Positions 8,512 through 17,886 of a DNA stretch of 64,000 nucleotides are shown piece after piece. The stretch's first letter is position 1, and every line of letters begins with the position of its first letter. Under the pieces are notes generated by a model. That model was not told where the DNA came from. It searched no databases and was given only the letters and a program-made list of their open reading frames with translations. The stretch spans positions 1,613,001 through 1,677,000 of the forward strand of contig NZ_CP089518.1 in assembly GCF_025917685.1 (NCBI RefSeq), written 5' to 3'. The translations under genes were made by a program, and so were the position numbers. This stretch comes from Bacillus cereus. Lineage in GTDB: Bacteria; Bacillota; Bacilli; Bacillales; Bacillaceae_G.

Positions 8512-9105
8512 TTATAAGAGTGGTTTCATAAGAAATGAGTCTATTAAATTGTATACTTGTTTTGTAGAGTGTTCGTTATATTTTTCAGTGTATGGATTTA
8601 AAAATCCATGCTCACCTTGTATTTGTTTTATTTCTAATAAAGGATTATCTTGTTGCTGTAATGTTTTCGTTAAGGAGGATACTGAAAAACTAATTTCTTT
8701 TTCAGGAAAAATCAGTAATGTAGCACATGCAGGTTTCATGTGAACATAATCGCGTATACGAGAACCGTAACATCCAATAATAAAATCTAGTTTTGGATTG
8801 TTACTACATAGCCATGAGATGGTAGCTCCAACGCTAAAGCCGATAAGTCCAATATGTGTGTAACGATTGCAAAGGCTATGAATGAGTCCCTCAATTTGCT
8901 TTTTTCCACCATCAAAGCCAATGTGATACATAAAATATTGGTATGCTTTTTCTTCATTATTATAATGAAATGGCTGTTGTAATTGTAGAAGATTAGGACA
9001 GAATACATCTATATGAGATGAAGTGAAGTGATCAATGACGTGATGCATATGGTCGTTCACACCATATATTTCATGAACAGCAATGAGAGCTAATTTTTTC
9101 TTCAT
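8512..9105 (-). CDS. Dienelactone hydrolase-like alpha/beta hydrolase
   Basis: The 197-residue protein has an alpha/beta hydrolase core: early strand ALIAVHEIYGVNDH (typical of dienelactone hydrolases), a nucleophile elbow GFSVGA with Ser instead of the Cys of classical enzymes, and a C-terminal QGEHGFLNPY that supplies His. Substrate is unknown. It lies between a monooxygenase-like gene (2 bases upstream) and a membrane protein gene, all on the minus strand, forming a small operon. Confidence 0.8.
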   Translation of the reverse strand: MKKKLALIAVHEIYGVNDHMHHVIDHFTSSHIDVFCPNLLQLQQPFHYNNEEKAYQYFMYHIGFDGGKKQIEGLIHSLCNRYTHIGLIGFSVGATISWLCSNNPKLDFIIGCYGSRIRDYVHMKPACATLLIFPEKEISFSVSSLTKTLQQQDNPLLEIKQIQGEHGFLNPYTEKYNEHSTKQVYNLIDSFLMKPLL

Positions 9106-9107
9106 CG

Positions 9108-9443
9108 TTACAATCTACCTCTATGAAACTTAAATTCTTTCTCAACAAGGCATATGCGCAAGTGGAAGTTTTCATACCATTGCTCACGGCCTCTTTTTTT
9201 CGCTTCTTTATGTAAGGCGTTCTGTTTCCAATTTTCAATTGCCTCAAGTGATTCCCAATAAGAAATTGTGATACCGAGTCCCGAATGATCTCGTGCACTT
9301 TCTACACCTAGAAATCCAGGTTGCTGTTTCGCAAGTTCCTCCATTGTTTCGGCAACGGTACTATAATCTGTTGTATCATTTGATAAATTAGAAGTGAATA
9401 TAACCGCATAATAAGGTTTGTTTTTTTCTAAATCAGATTTCAT
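9108..9443 (-). CDS. Antibiotic biosynthesis monooxygenase (ABM)-domain protein
   Basis: The 111-residue protein has the ABM ferredoxin-like fold pattern: YYAVIFTSNLS, then QQPGFLGVESARDHSGLGIT, then ISYWESLEAIENWKQNALH. Such proteins include heme-degrading and quinone/polyketide monooxygenases, and many are uncharacterised. It heads the minus-strand operon and overlaps nothing. The likely heme ligand positions cannot be judged by eye, so no substrate is assigned. Confidence 0.82.
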   Translation of the reverse strand: MKSDLEKNKPYYAVIFTSNLSNDTTDYSTVAETMEELAKQQPGFLGVESARDHSGLGITISYWESLEAIENWKQNALHKEAKKRGREQWYENFHLRICLVEKEFKFHRGRL

Positions 9444-9589
9444 TGTCTTTCCCCCTTAATGTGTAGTGCGAATAATTAATCCATAGTTTGTATTTTAGCA
9501 GGTCACAAAAAGAAAAGAAGTAGAAAATTCTTATTTTTTCATCCCATGTAAAATAGAGGATAGAAGAAATTTATAGTAAATAATCTAAA

Positions 9590-9624
9590 GGAAGAAAAAT
9601 GCCACCTCAGAAAATTGAAGTGGC
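9590..9624 (-). terminator. Intrinsic terminator of sspH
   Basis: On the minus strand GCCACTTCA pairs with TGAGGTGGC (one G-T pair) around ATTTTC, then ATTTTTC. It begins 6 bases after the sspH stop. Confidence 0.8.
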
Positions 9625-9629
9625 ATTGC

Positions 9630-9809
9630 TTATATTTCCTCTAAGCTATTAACTGGAACTGTTAATTCGCGTTCTGGATTCGTTGCATCATATATGCGGG
9701 CGGTTTCGTTGCTTTCATCAACGTGTTGAATCATAACAGGCATTCCTTGAAAACTAACATTAGCTTCTTCTGAGGACTCAGAAAGCTCTTTTGCTCGTTG
9801 TATATTCAT
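9630..9809 (-). CDS. sspH: Small acid-soluble spore protein, H type
   Basis: This 59-codon gene encodes a protein starting MNIQRAKELSESSEEANVSF, with IQHVDESNETARIY in the middle and LTVPVNSLEEI at the end. This matches SspH, a minor spore-core protein made in the forespore. The SD GGGAGGAA sits 5-6 bases before the ATG, and a terminator follows directly, so it is monocistronic as expected. Forespore (sigma-G) expression is family knowledge; I did not confirm the promoter. Confidence 0.9.
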   Translation of the reverse strand: MNIQRAKELSESSEEANVSFQGMPVMIQHVDESNETARIYDATNPERELTVPVNSLEEI

Positions 9810-9875
9810 TTATATTCCTCCCATCATTATTATCTTTGCAAAAAAGGAGGGGTAATATACCATTTCGAGACATTC

Positions 9876-11090
9876 TTAAAGTTTTTGTATTATTTGTAAT
9901 GTTCCCTTAATAAATGATGAAAAGATGGAATCCGGATAAGGTTGTATTTTTTGAGCTGCTTCGATTGCTTCTTCAAGCGCTCTTTGCTTATCGTTAAGTT
10001 TTACATAACAAAGGGCACGATATGCACCTGCTGTTGTAAGCCATGCTTGATCAAGTGGATGCATCATATAATCTGGTATTTTAGCACGTTGAAAAGCTTC
10101 CAGAGCTTCCTCGTATTTCTTTAATCCGTACAAAGCTTTTCCAGTTTCGAGGTAATACAACCCATCTTCTTGGAAAATCGGTTCGTCTTTTAGTTTTTCT
10201 CGAAATTGTTCTACATGTTCTAATGCAATTGTATATTCTTTAGTAATCGTGTTGTAGTAATACGCTTTTAATATATCTACGATCGCAACGGATAAAGTGT
10301 CTTCTGTAAAAATGGCGAATTGCTCAGATTTCTTAATGTAATGTAAATACTGTTCTTTATCAGCCGTCATGACTTTTTGATAAGATAATATGCGATAAAA
10401 TTCATCTGTTTTATAATACACTTGATGTTTTTTTGAAAATGCTAATGCTTCTAATATGATTTTTTCACATTCCTCATATTTGCCACATGCGAGTAAAATA
10501 ATGGCTTCTTTTAAGCACAATCTGATATGTATAATAAGATCCATTTCTAAATGGTTCGCTTCATAATCATCTCGAATACGAGCAATAAGCTGCAAACATT
10601 CCTCATACTTTTTACGTGAGAATAACGTATAAGAAAATGTTAATTTTGTTTCAGTACTGTCTCTGTATAAAGTATATTTTTCAAAAATAGAAGTTGCTTT
10701 TTCAACGTAAGACTCAATGCTGTAATCTTTCATTATAGCTGCTCCAGTAATAAATTGTTTATATAATCGGGCAGTATTTAAAGTGGGAGGGAGTTCCTTT
10801 TGAACGATAGGAAGTAAAGTTTCATACACCTTATCACATTTATTAGCCTTTATAAGTTGATCCATTTGTTGAATGAGTTCTACAATTTCTACATCATCAT
10901 CTTCTAGTAAAAAACTCGTTTCGCACCCAAGTTTTTCAGCGATATATTGTAATGTTTTCATGGAAGGTGTAGCTTTTCCATTTTCAATTTGACTAAGCAT
11001 GCTTTTTGTCAATTCGGAACCTGCTAGTGCTGTTTGTGTAAGTTTTTTTTCTTTTCGTAATGCTTTAATTTTTTCTCCGAGAGTTGCCAT
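9876..11090 (-). CDS. XRE-type regulator with TPR domain
   Basis: The 404-residue protein has an N-terminal Cro/CI helix-turn-helix (LGEKIKALRKEKKLTQTALA, LTKSMLSQIENGKATPS) and a long helical tetratricopeptide domain (for example YYLETGKALYGLKKYEEALE). This layout is like the RNPP regulators (PlcR, NprR) that bind short peptides, but no adjacent peptide gene was found, so a peptide ligand is only a possibility. It is divergent from an MFS exporter and the shared spacer has palindromes, so it probably controls itself and the exporter. Confidence 0.85.
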   Translation of the reverse strand: MATLGEKIKALRKEKKLTQTALAGSELTKSMLSQIENGKATPSMKTLQYIAEKLGCETSFLLEDDDVEIVELIQQMDQLIKANKCDKVYETLLPIVQKELPPTLNTARLYKQFITGAAIMKDYSIESYVEKATSIFEKYTLYRDSTETKLTFSYTLFSRKKYEECLQLIARIRDDYEANHLEMDLIIHIRLCLKEAIILLACGKYEECEKIILEALAFSKKHQVYYKTDEFYRILSYQKVMTADKEQYLHYIKKSEQFAIFTEDTLSVAIVDILKAYYYNTITKEYTIALEHVEQFREKLKDEPIFQEDGLYYLETGKALYGLKKYEEALEAFQRAKIPDYMMHPLDQAWLTTAGAYRALCYVKLNDKQRALEEAIEAAQKIQPYPDSIFSSFIKGTLQIIQKL

Positions 11091-11114
11091 ATTATTGCTC
11101 CTTTATAATTAAAA

Positions 11115-11190
11115 AAGTTAAATACAATTTAACTTTTTGTTGTAAAAATTTGAAAGTTAATTATATAATAAGTTTAACACAATTTAACTT
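11115..11190. promoter_or_regulatory. Operators between XRE/TPR regulator and MFS exporter
   Basis: AAGTTAAAT-ACA-ATTTAACTT at 11115-11135 is a perfect 9-bp inverted repeat. A second copy at 11170-11190, AAGTTTAAC-ACA-ATTTAACTT, keeps spacing and one full arm. A half site AAAGTTAAT lies at about 11154. The spacing and position in a divergent promoter region suggest binding sites for the XRE/TPR protein. Confidence 0.7.
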
Positions 11191-11209
11191 TTGAGGGGAG
11201 AGTGTCATA

Positions 11210-12478
11210 ATGGGGGATGTAAGTATAGTTCCAAATGATTCAAAAATGAAGATTGCAACGAGAAATATTATTTTAATGATGATTGGAAAGATGACGTCTT
11301 TGCTAGGGGCAGGTATTTATACGTTCGCAATGGGGTTATACGTATTAAAGACAACTGGTTCAGGGATGGGGTTCGCTACTACGCTCGTTTGCGGATCACT
11401 TCCAAGGATGATCTGTGGTCCGATTGCAGGTGCTGTAGCAGACCGTGTTAATCGAAAATGGCTTGTCATTGGCACTGATTTATTAAGTAGCTTAACGATG
11501 CTTATTATGTTTATTCTTGCTACTATATTTGGACCATCACTTCTTTTTATTTATATTTCAGCAGCATTATTATCAATTTGTGCAAGTTTTTATTCTGTTG
11601 CATTAACTTCGTCTATTCCGAGTTTAGTAGATGAGGGGCGTATTCAAAAAGCGAGTGCTTTAAATCAAACGGCAGCTTCTTTATCAAATATTTTAGGTCC
11701 GATTATTGGTGGAGTTGTATTTGGTTTCTTTTCAATTAAGTCGTTCTTTTTGTTAAATAGTATTACGTTCTTTTTAGCGGTTATTTTGCAATTATTTATT
11801 GTATTTGATTTATATAAAAAAGAAGTGGCTGAGAGTAAAGAGCATTTCTTGACGAGTATAAAAGAAGGTTTTTCATATGTAAAACGACAGCATGAAATAT
11901 ATGGTTTAATGAAAATAGCATTGTGGGTAAACTTTTTTGCGTGTGGGCTAACAGTTGCACTTCCATACATTATCGTCCATACATTGCATTTATCTTCAAA
12001 GCAACTCGGTACTGTAGAGGGAATGTTAGCAGTCGGGATGTTAATGGGTGCGATTGCTTTATCAGTGCGTAAAGAAGTGAATAATCTGTTTCGTTCTATT
12101 TATAGTGGACTGTTTTTATTTGCGGGTTTGAGTTTATGTACAGTTTTCCCGTTGTTAGTTACCATTCCGAAAGTAGCAAGTTTTATTTACTATATTGCTT
12201 TTATGATGTTAACTGGTATATCAATTATGATTGTAAATATTCCGATGCAAGTACATATGCAAAAGACGACAGATCCGAGCTATTTAGGGCGTGTGTTCGG
12301 CCTACTTGAAACAATTGCTACTGCAATCGCACCGCTCGGTATGATTGTATATGGATTATTATTAGATATATTACCTACTAGCATTGTTATGATGACAATA
12401 GGTGGAGGATTATTGTTAGTTGTATTAGTTGGAGTAAAGCAGCATATGGCGAAAAGAAAAGTAAATGTGTCAGCTTAA
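11210..12478 (+). CDS. MFS multidrug-type exporter
   Basis: The 422-residue protein has about 12 membrane segments and the MFS signature near the second helix (GPIAGAVADRVNRKWLVIGT), with a repeat-like LGRVFGLLETIATAIAPLG in the C-terminal half. It resembles macrolide/multidrug exporters of the MefA-like branch. ATG 11210 follows SD GAGGGGAG. It is divergent from an XRE/TPR regulator and a pair of palindromic operators lies before it, so expression is probably inducible. The substrate is unknown. Confidence 0.85.
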   Translation: MGDVSIVPNDSKMKIATRNIILMMIGKMTSLLGAGIYTFAMGLYVLKTTGSGMGFATTLVCGSLPRMICGPIAGAVADRVNRKWLVIGTDLLSSLTMLIMFILATIFGPSLLFIYISAALLSICASFYSVALTSSIPSLVDEGRIQKASALNQTAASLSNILGPIIGGVVFGFFSIKSFFLLNSITFFLAVILQLFIVFDLYKKEVAESKEHFLTSIKEGFSYVKRQHEIYGLMKIALWVNFFACGLTVALPYIIVHTLHLSSKQLGTVEGMLAVGMLMGAIALSVRKEVNNLFRSIYSGLFLFAGLSLCTVFPLLVTIPKVASFIYYIAFMMLTGISIMIVNIPMQVHMQKTTDPSYLGRVFGLLETIATAIAPLGMIVYGLLLDILPTSIVMMTIGGGLLLVVLVGVKQHMAKRKVNVSA

Positions 12479-12587
12479 AAGAAAATTTTAATAAAATAAA
12501 AATGACCAAATTAGTATTTTAGTTTTTGAAACTCTTTTTCATGTATGTTAAAGTAAAGTGAGCAGGCAAAGAAAAGGAGAAAACATC

Positions 12588-13112
12588 ATGAAAAAATTAA
12601 GTTTTGTTATGCTTTTTCTGTTAGTCGTAATGACTGGATGTAGCAATTATGACACGTATATTGAAACAGGTATGCAATCATTGAAAAATGAAAAATATAG
12701 TGATGCGATTATGTGGTTTGAAAAAGCGGAAAAAGAGAAATCAGGAAATGAAGCGAAGGCATATAAAGAAGTCGCTCAGTTATTGGATCACGGTGCGACA
12801 GCATTAAAAGACGGTAAGTATTTAGAAACGAAAGACATTGCAAATGAAGTGTTACAAAAGAAAAAAGACGATGCACTTGAGAAAGCTGTGAAATCAAATG
12901 CAGAAAATATGCTTCAAAAAGCAAAAGATGTTGAAGAAAAAGTAAATGAAAGAGTAGCGAAACGAAAAAAGATAGATGAAGAAGGAATCGATAAATTGAT
13001 TAAAGCTGTGGATAGTATAGATGATGTAAAAGAAAAAGAGAAGAAAGTTTCAGAAGCATTAGATAAGGCTGAAGAGGCACAAGTAAAAATTGAGGAAAAG
13101 AAAAATAAATAG
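12588..13112 (+). CDS. Lipoprotein with TPR and coiled-coil segments
   Basis: The start is ATG 12588 (SD AAAGGAG), giving a 174-residue product with a lipoprotein signal FVMLFLLVVMTGC and Cys acylation site. The mature N-terminus holds a TPR-like unit (TGMQSLKNEKYSDAIMWFEKAEKE) and the rest is a charged coiled coil rich in Lys and Glu. It stands alone and ends in a strong bidirectional terminator. The function is unknown; it is a surface-anchored scaffold candidate. Confidence 0.75.
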   Translation: MKKLSFVMLFLLVVMTGCSNYDTYIETGMQSLKNEKYSDAIMWFEKAEKEKSGNEAKAYKEVAQLLDHGATALKDGKYLETKDIANEVLQKKKDDALEKAVKSNAENMLQKAKDVEEKVNERVAKRKKIDEEGIDKLIKAVDSIDDVKEKEKKVSEALDKAEEAQVKIEEKKNK

Positions 13113-13123
13113 AGTTATAGTTT

Positions 13124-13160
13124 AAAAGGCTGTCGTGTATAACGACAGCCTTTTAATTTT
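13124..13160. terminator. Bidirectional intrinsic terminator
   Basis: AAAAGGCTGTCGT and ACGACAGCCTTTT form a 13-bp perfect stem with a 5-base loop, flanked by A and T runs. It serves the lipoprotein and the convergent LysR gene. Confidence 0.9.
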
Positions 13161-14046
13161 TTTCTGCAAAAGAAGTAATGCTATGTAGTAAAAAAGAAAT
13201 TATTTTAGAATCCCACCTGTCCTCATGATGAATGGTATAAATATTACGCTGAAATTCAAAATCAGGGATCGGTATATAGCATAGCTCATTTCGCTGTACT
13301 TCTTGTTCAATAGCAAGTTTAGAAATAAAGGCGACACCATTACCATATTTTAAAATTTGTTTTAACGTTTCTAATGAATCTAATTCAATTTCAGATTGGA
13401 ATGTAATGTTATGTGCTAACGTCCATTGTGTAAGTAAATCTCGGGTTGTAGATGGGTTACGATGCAATAGTATACGCTCCTTCTCGATATCTTGTAAGGA
13501 TACATTTTCTTTTTTAGAAAAATGATGTTCTTTGGAAAAAGCAAGGACAAGTGTATCAGGTATTATATTCGTTTGTTTTAAAAGTGGTTCATCAAATGGT
13601 GCAGCAGAAATTATCCCGAGATCAATTTCATGATTTTGTAGCATCGTTCGAATTTCAGGAGCTGTTTTTACCATGAGTGTTATTTTTATATTGGGAAATT
13701 CGCATTGAAATTGGTGTACAACTTCTGGTAAAAGATAAGTCGCTGGTACATAACTAGCACCAATTGTTATAGCGCCTTTATTAAAATCTTTAAACTCTTG
13801 TGTGACCCGCCTAGCTTCTTTCATAAGTGCATCTATTTTACAAGCATAATGATGCAATGCCTCTCCAGCCTCTGTTAAGAAATATCTTCCAGAACGTAAT
13901 TCAAATAAAGACACACCGAGTTCCTCTTCTAAGCTTTTTATATGAAAGGTAATAGTAGGTTGTTTAACACCAAGTTTTTCTGCAACAATCGTAAGCTTTT
14001 TGTATTTCTTAATAAGCACTACAATTTCTAATTTTAAGAGATTCAT
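13153..14046 (-). CDS. LysR-family transcriptional regulator
   Basis: The 297-residue protein has the LysR layout: N-terminal winged helix (LTIVAEKLGVKQPTITFHIK, LEEELGVSLFELRSGRYFLT) and a periplasmic-binding-like effector domain (AITIGASYVPATYLLPEV; SLETLKQILKYGNGVAFIS). It is divergent from the ABC transporter/hydrolase operon at 14208-19145, the normal position for its activator, so it likely responds to that system's substrate. Confidence 0.9.
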   Translation of the reverse strand: MNLLKLEIVVLIKKYKKLTIVAEKLGVKQPTITFHIKSLEEELGVSLFELRSGRYFLTEAGEALHHYACKIDALMKEARRVTQEFKDFNKGAITIGASYVPATYLLPEVVHQFQCEFPNIKITLMVKTAPEIRTMLQNHEIDLGIISAAPFDEPLLKQTNIIPDTLVLAFSKEHHFSKKENVSLQDIEKERILLHRNPSTTRDLLTQWTLAHNITFQSEIELDSLETLKQILKYGNGVAFISKLAIEQEVQRNELCYIPIPDFEFQRNIYTIHHEDRWDSKIISFLLHSITSFAEKN

Positions 14047-14072
14047 GATAAGTTGACCCCTTTTTCTTCTAA

Positions 14073-14091
14073 CTATAGAAAAAATCTATAG
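14073..14091. promoter_or_regulatory. Inverted repeat in LysR/ABC divergent spacer
   Basis: CTATAG-AAAAAAT-CTATAG is a dyad in the 161-bp spacer between the LysR gene and the ABC operon, near the regulator's start. LysR proteins commonly bind such T-N11-A dyads. Assignment to this regulator is inference. Confidence 0.4.
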
Positions 14092-14207
14092 AAATAAATA
14101 GTTTATTAGAGATTTTTTAATTTAATCTTTACAGTACATTAACATTCAGTATAAATCTTCCAGATAGAATGAAAGCAGGTTAAGAATGAGGGGAGAGAGG
14201 TGAAACG

Positions 14208-15200
14208 ATGGATATTAAAATTCATGGATTAGAAAAGGCATTTGGAAAAACGCAGGCTTTAAAGCCGTTACAGATTGTAATGAAAAAAGGCGAATTCACT
14301 ACACTTTTAGGACCTTCAGGATGCGGGAAAACGACTTTACTTAGAATGATTGCAGGGCTTGAAGAACCAGATAAAGGTGAAATATATTTTGGAGATAAGT
14401 GCATGTATTCCTCGACAAAGAAAATAAAAACATCTCCTCATGAACGGAATATCGGTATGGTATTTCAAGATTTTGCTTTATGGCCGCATATGACTGTATT
14501 TGAAAATGTTGCATTTGGTTTAAGGGCTACAAAGCAAACGAATCAATTAAGAGAAAAGGTAGAAGATGCGATAAAGCAAGTTCGTTTGCAAGGTATGGAG
14601 AAAAGGTATCCGCATGAACTCTCAGGTGGACAGCAGCAACGTGTCGCATTTGCTAGAGCAATTGTAACAAAACCTCATTTTATTTTGTTCGATGAACCGC
14701 TTAGTGCACTTGATGCAATTTTGCGAGAAGAAATGCGATTAGAACTTATGGATATCGTTCATTCCATTGGTTTAACGGCATTGTATGTAACTCACGATCA
14801 AACAGAAGCTATGTCAATGTCAGATCAAATTATTGTTATGAAGCAAGGAGAAGTATTACAAAAAGGAACACCAGAAGATATTTATGTGAAACCGTCTCAT
14901 GAATTTGTTGCAAAATTTGTTGGTAAGGCAAATTGGCTTGTAGAGAATAAACAAATGATTCGTCCAGAGCACGTGAACTGGACAAAAAATGAAGTGTGCG
15001 ATACGTATACAGGTGAAATTCAGCACGTTACTTATGTAGGAGAACGTTATGAAGTAAAAGTAAATATGGGGACATTAGGTGTATGGACAGCTTATCACAA
15101 CAGTAAGCTAAGCGTCGGTAAACCGGTATCGTTACATGTACCCAAAAAATGTATTCATCATATAGGGGGAGAATCGTATGAAGAAATTCAGTTCGCTTAA
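14208..15200 (+). CDS. ABC importer ATP-binding protein (PotA/PhnT-like)
   Basis: The 330-residue ATPase has Walker A GPSGCGKTTL, Q-loop MVFQDFALWPH, signature LSGGQQQRVAFARAI, Walker B FILFDEPLSALDA and switch His VTHDQTEAMSMSD, followed by a C-terminal TOBE-like extension. It energises the permease encoded two genes later. Sequence type is that of importers of spermidine/putrescine, ferric iron or 2-aminoethylphosphonate. Its end overlaps the binding-protein gene by 23 bases. Confidence 0.88.
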   Translation: MDIKIHGLEKAFGKTQALKPLQIVMKKGEFTTLLGPSGCGKTTLLRMIAGLEEPDKGEIYFGDKCMYSSTKKIKTSPHERNIGMVFQDFALWPHMTVFENVAFGLRATKQTNQLREKVEDAIKQVRLQGMEKRYPHELSGGQQQRVAFARAIVTKPHFILFDEPLSALDAILREEMRLELMDIVHSIGLTALYVTHDQTEAMSMSDQIIVMKQGEVLQKGTPEDIYVKPSHEFVAKFVGKANWLVENKQMIRPEHVNWTKNEVCDTYTGEIQHVTYVGERYEVKVNMGTLGVWTAYHNSKLSVGKPVSLHVPKKCIHHIGGESYEEIQFA

Positions 15201-16203
15201 GTCTTTATTTGTATGCACTTTACTATTTTCTGCTGTAGTAGTAGGTTGTAGCTCAAAGACAGGTAATGTAGATGCAAAAAATAAAAATACTAATGAAAAG
15301 AAAATTGTTGTATATAGTGCAGGGCCAAAAGGGTTAGCAGAAAAAATTCAAAAGGACTTTGAAAAGAAAAGCGGTATAAAGGTGGAAATGTTTCAAGGAA
15401 CAACTGGTAAGATTTTAGCGAGAATGGAAGCTGAAAAGAAAAATCCAGTCGTTGACGTTGTCGTACTCGCTTCTTTACCAGCGATGGAAGGATTAAAGAA
15501 AGATGGTCAAACGTTAGCTTATAAAGAAGCGAAACAAGCTGATAAGCTTCGTCCAGAATGGTCGGATGATAAAGGACATTATTTCGGGTATAGTGCTTCA
15601 GCATTAGGAATTGTGTACAACACAAAAAATGTGAAGACAGCGCCTGAAGATTGGAGCGATATAACGAAAGGAGAATGGAAAGGCAAAGTGAATCTTCCAG
15701 ATCCAGCACTTTCAGGTTCGGCTTTAGACTTTGTAACAGGATACGTGAAAAAGAATGGACAAGATGGATGGAAGTTATTTGAACAGCTTAAGAAAAATGA
15801 AGTTACAGTAGCGGGGGCAAACCAAGAAGCGTTAGATCCAGTTGTAACAGGTGCGAAAGATATGGTAATTGCGGGTGTTGATTATATGACGTACAGTGCA
15901 AAAGCAAAGGGTGAACCTGTGGATATCGTATATCCAAAAAGCGGAACAGTCATTAGTCCACGTGCGGCAGGCATTATGAAGGATAGTAAAAATGTAGCAG
16001 GTGCAAAAGAGTTTATTGATTATTTATTATCAGATGATGTGCAAAAACAAGTTTCTAAAGCGTACTTATTGCCAGGTAGAACAGATATAAAAGCTGAAAA
16101 TAGACCAAATGTGGAAGAGATTCCAGTATTAAATATTGATTGGAAAACAGTTGAGAAAGAACAGGATGAAATAGGAAAACAGTTTAAGAAAGTATTTCAA
16201 TAA
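15178..16203 (+). CDS. ABC importer substrate-binding lipoprotein (PhnS/AfuA-like)
   Basis: The 341-residue protein has a lipoprotein signal ending AVVVGCSS and a type 2 binding-protein fold (KIVVYSAGPKGLAEKIQKDF; WKGKVNLPDPALSGSALDFV; GTVISPRAAGIMKDSKNVAG). It captures a small anionic solute for the permease. The Tyr-Tyr pair of ferric-binding proteins was not seen, so 2-aminoethylphosphonate or another anion is favoured over iron, without certainty. The ATG lies inside the ATPase gene end, SD AGGGGGAG. Confidence 0.82.
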   Translation: MKKFSSLKSLFVCTLLFSAVVVGCSSKTGNVDAKNKNTNEKKIVVYSAGPKGLAEKIQKDFEKKSGIKVEMFQGTTGKILARMEAEKKNPVVDVVVLASLPAMEGLKKDGQTLAYKEAKQADKLRPEWSDDKGHYFGYSASALGIVYNTKNVKTAPEDWSDITKGEWKGKVNLPDPALSGSALDFVTGYVKKNGQDGWKLFEQLKKNEVTVAGANQEALDPVVTGAKDMVIAGVDYMTYSAKAKGEPVDIVYPKSGTVISPRAAGIMKDSKNVAGAKEFIDYLLSDDVQKQVSKAYLLPGRTDIKAENRPNVEEIPVLNIDWKTVEKEQDEIGKQFKKVFQ

Positions 16204-16215
16204 GATGGTGATTAC

Positions 16216-17886
16216 ATGGTAAATCGATTCGTATCAGTAAGACAAGTTGGAATGACGGTAGCGTTGTTACTTGTGGCGATGTTAATCGTCATTCCGCTTT
16301 TTCTCATTTTACTTTCTAGTGTATATGAAAATAGTAGTTGGAATTTTTCAAAGCCTTTTGAAGTGATGCAGAGTGGTGGATTAGCTGGGATTTTTCTAAA
16401 CTCGATGCTTCTCGGGGTACTTGTAGTAATAGGAGCTACCATATTTGCATTTCCATTAGCGTTCATTATGAGCAAAACAGATGTAGGAAAGTATAGTAAG
16501 TTGGATATTGTTTTTATGATTCCATTTATGACGCCGCCGTATATTGGGTCAATGGGCTGGATTTTGTTCATGCAACCGAACGGCTATTTCGAACAGTTTT
16601 TTCCGATGCTAAAGACGATTTCATCTTCGTTTTTTAGTTTAGGAGGTATGGTTTTAATTATGAGTCTGCATTTATTCCCATTCCTTTATTTCATGTTGAA
16701 AAATACGTTACTTCAGATTGGGAGTAGTAAAGAAGAAGCAGCAGCAGTTCATGGCGGAAGCTTCTTCTATCGTTTAAGAAAAATCATATTGCCGTTATTA
16801 GTATCAAGTTATGTAATGGGTGCTTTACTCATTTTCGTAAAGACGATTGCTGAATTTGGAACGCCGGCTACATTTGGGCGGAGAATAGGGTTCCATGTGC
16901 TAACATCAGAAATTCATAAATTTATTTCGAGTTGGCCGATTGATTTTAGTAGTGCAACAGCATTGTCTTCTTTATTACTTAGTGCGTGTATGCTCATTTG
17001 GTATATGCAAAATGTATTAAATCGAAAATATTCATATGCAATGGTTAGTGGAAAAGGTGTGAAATCTAAAAGGTATACTTTGTCTATAGTTACACGTGTT
17101 GTAGCGTGGGTTTATGTAATTGGTTTATTAATAGTATCAATTGGAATCCCATACTTTTCTATACTGATTGCGTCGTTATCAAAATTAAGAGGCGGTGGCT
17201 TACATGTAAATAACTTTACAATAAGCCATTATGAGGCATTGTTTACAATTGGGTCTCCAGGACTAGAAGCTTTATGGAACAGTTTTCTGTTTTCACTCGT
17301 AACAGCGATTGTTGCTGTAATTATTGGAGTCTTTTTAGCACTTATGATTCGAAAGGGGAAAAATCCCTCTGAAAAAGGGCTTGATATGTGCGGTATGTTA
17401 CCGAATATGGTACCAGGAATAGTGATGGTTGTAGGGCTTATTTTATTTTGGAATTCACCATATATGCCTATATCAATTTACAATACACCTGTCATGGTTA
17501 TCGTAACGTATGTGGTTCTTTTTCTACCTTATACGGTGCAGTATGTAAAAGCTTCGCTCGGACAAATTGATGATTCTCTTATACAGGCGGGAAGCATTTT
17601 TTCTGGGAATTATATTTATATTTTTAGAAAAATAATATTGCCTCTTATTATTCCAGGAATTCTTGCTGGGTGGGCGATGACATTTACGATTTCGATAAGA
17701 GAGTTAGTAGCGTCGCTTCTCGTACTACCTCCATCAGTAGAAACGTCAGCAACGTTTATTTTTGCTCAATTTGAACAAGGGGAAGTATCTATAGGAATGG
17801 CGATGGCCGTTGTTTCTGTTGGACTTACAACAATATGCTTATTACTTCTGCAACATATGGAGCAAAAACGAAAAGGGGTAGCATGA
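16216..17886 (+). CDS. ABC importer permease, two fused domains
   Basis: The 556-residue protein is a tandem duplication of the binding-protein-dependent permease domain, with about twelve membrane helices. Each half has the EAA loop that contacts the ATPase: KEEAAAVHGGSFFYRLRKI in the first and DDSLIQAGSIFSGNYIYIFRKI in the second. Fused permeases of this kind occur in the ferric/phosphonate importer group. It follows the binding-protein gene by 12 bases and overlaps the hydrolase gene by 4 bases. Confidence 0.88.
   Translation: MVNRFVSVRQVGMTVALLLVAMLIVIPLFLILLSSVYENSSWNFSKPFEVMQSGGLAGIFLNSMLLGVLVVIGATIFAFPLAFIMSKTDVGKYSKLDIVFMIPFMTPPYIGSMGWILFMQPNGYFEQFFPMLKTISSSFFSLGGMVLIMSLHLFPFLYFMLKNTLLQIGSSKEEAAAVHGGSFFYRLRKIILPLLVSSYVMGALLIFVKTIAEFGTPATFGRRIGFHVLTSEIHKFISSWPIDFSSATALSSLLLSACMLIWYMQNVLNRKYSYAMVSGKGVKSKRYTLSIVTRVVAWVYVIGLLIVSIGIPYFSILIASLSKLRGGGLHVNNFTISHYEALFTIGSPGLEALWNSFLFSLVTAIVAVIIGVFLALMIRKGKNPSEKGLDMCGMLPNMVPGIVMVVGLILFWNSPYMPISIYNTPVMVIVTYVVLFLPYTVQYVKASLGQIDDSLIQAGSIFSGNYIYIFRKIILPLIIPGILAGWAMTFTISIRELVASLLVLPPSVETSATFIFAQFEQGEVSIGMAMAVVSVGLTTICLLLLQHMEQKRKGVA

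Noticed and set aside
15178..16203. Ferric iron-binding protein of an iron importer
   Set aside because: The Tyr-Tyr pair of iron-binding relatives was not seen and no Fur box lies upstream; substrate left open.
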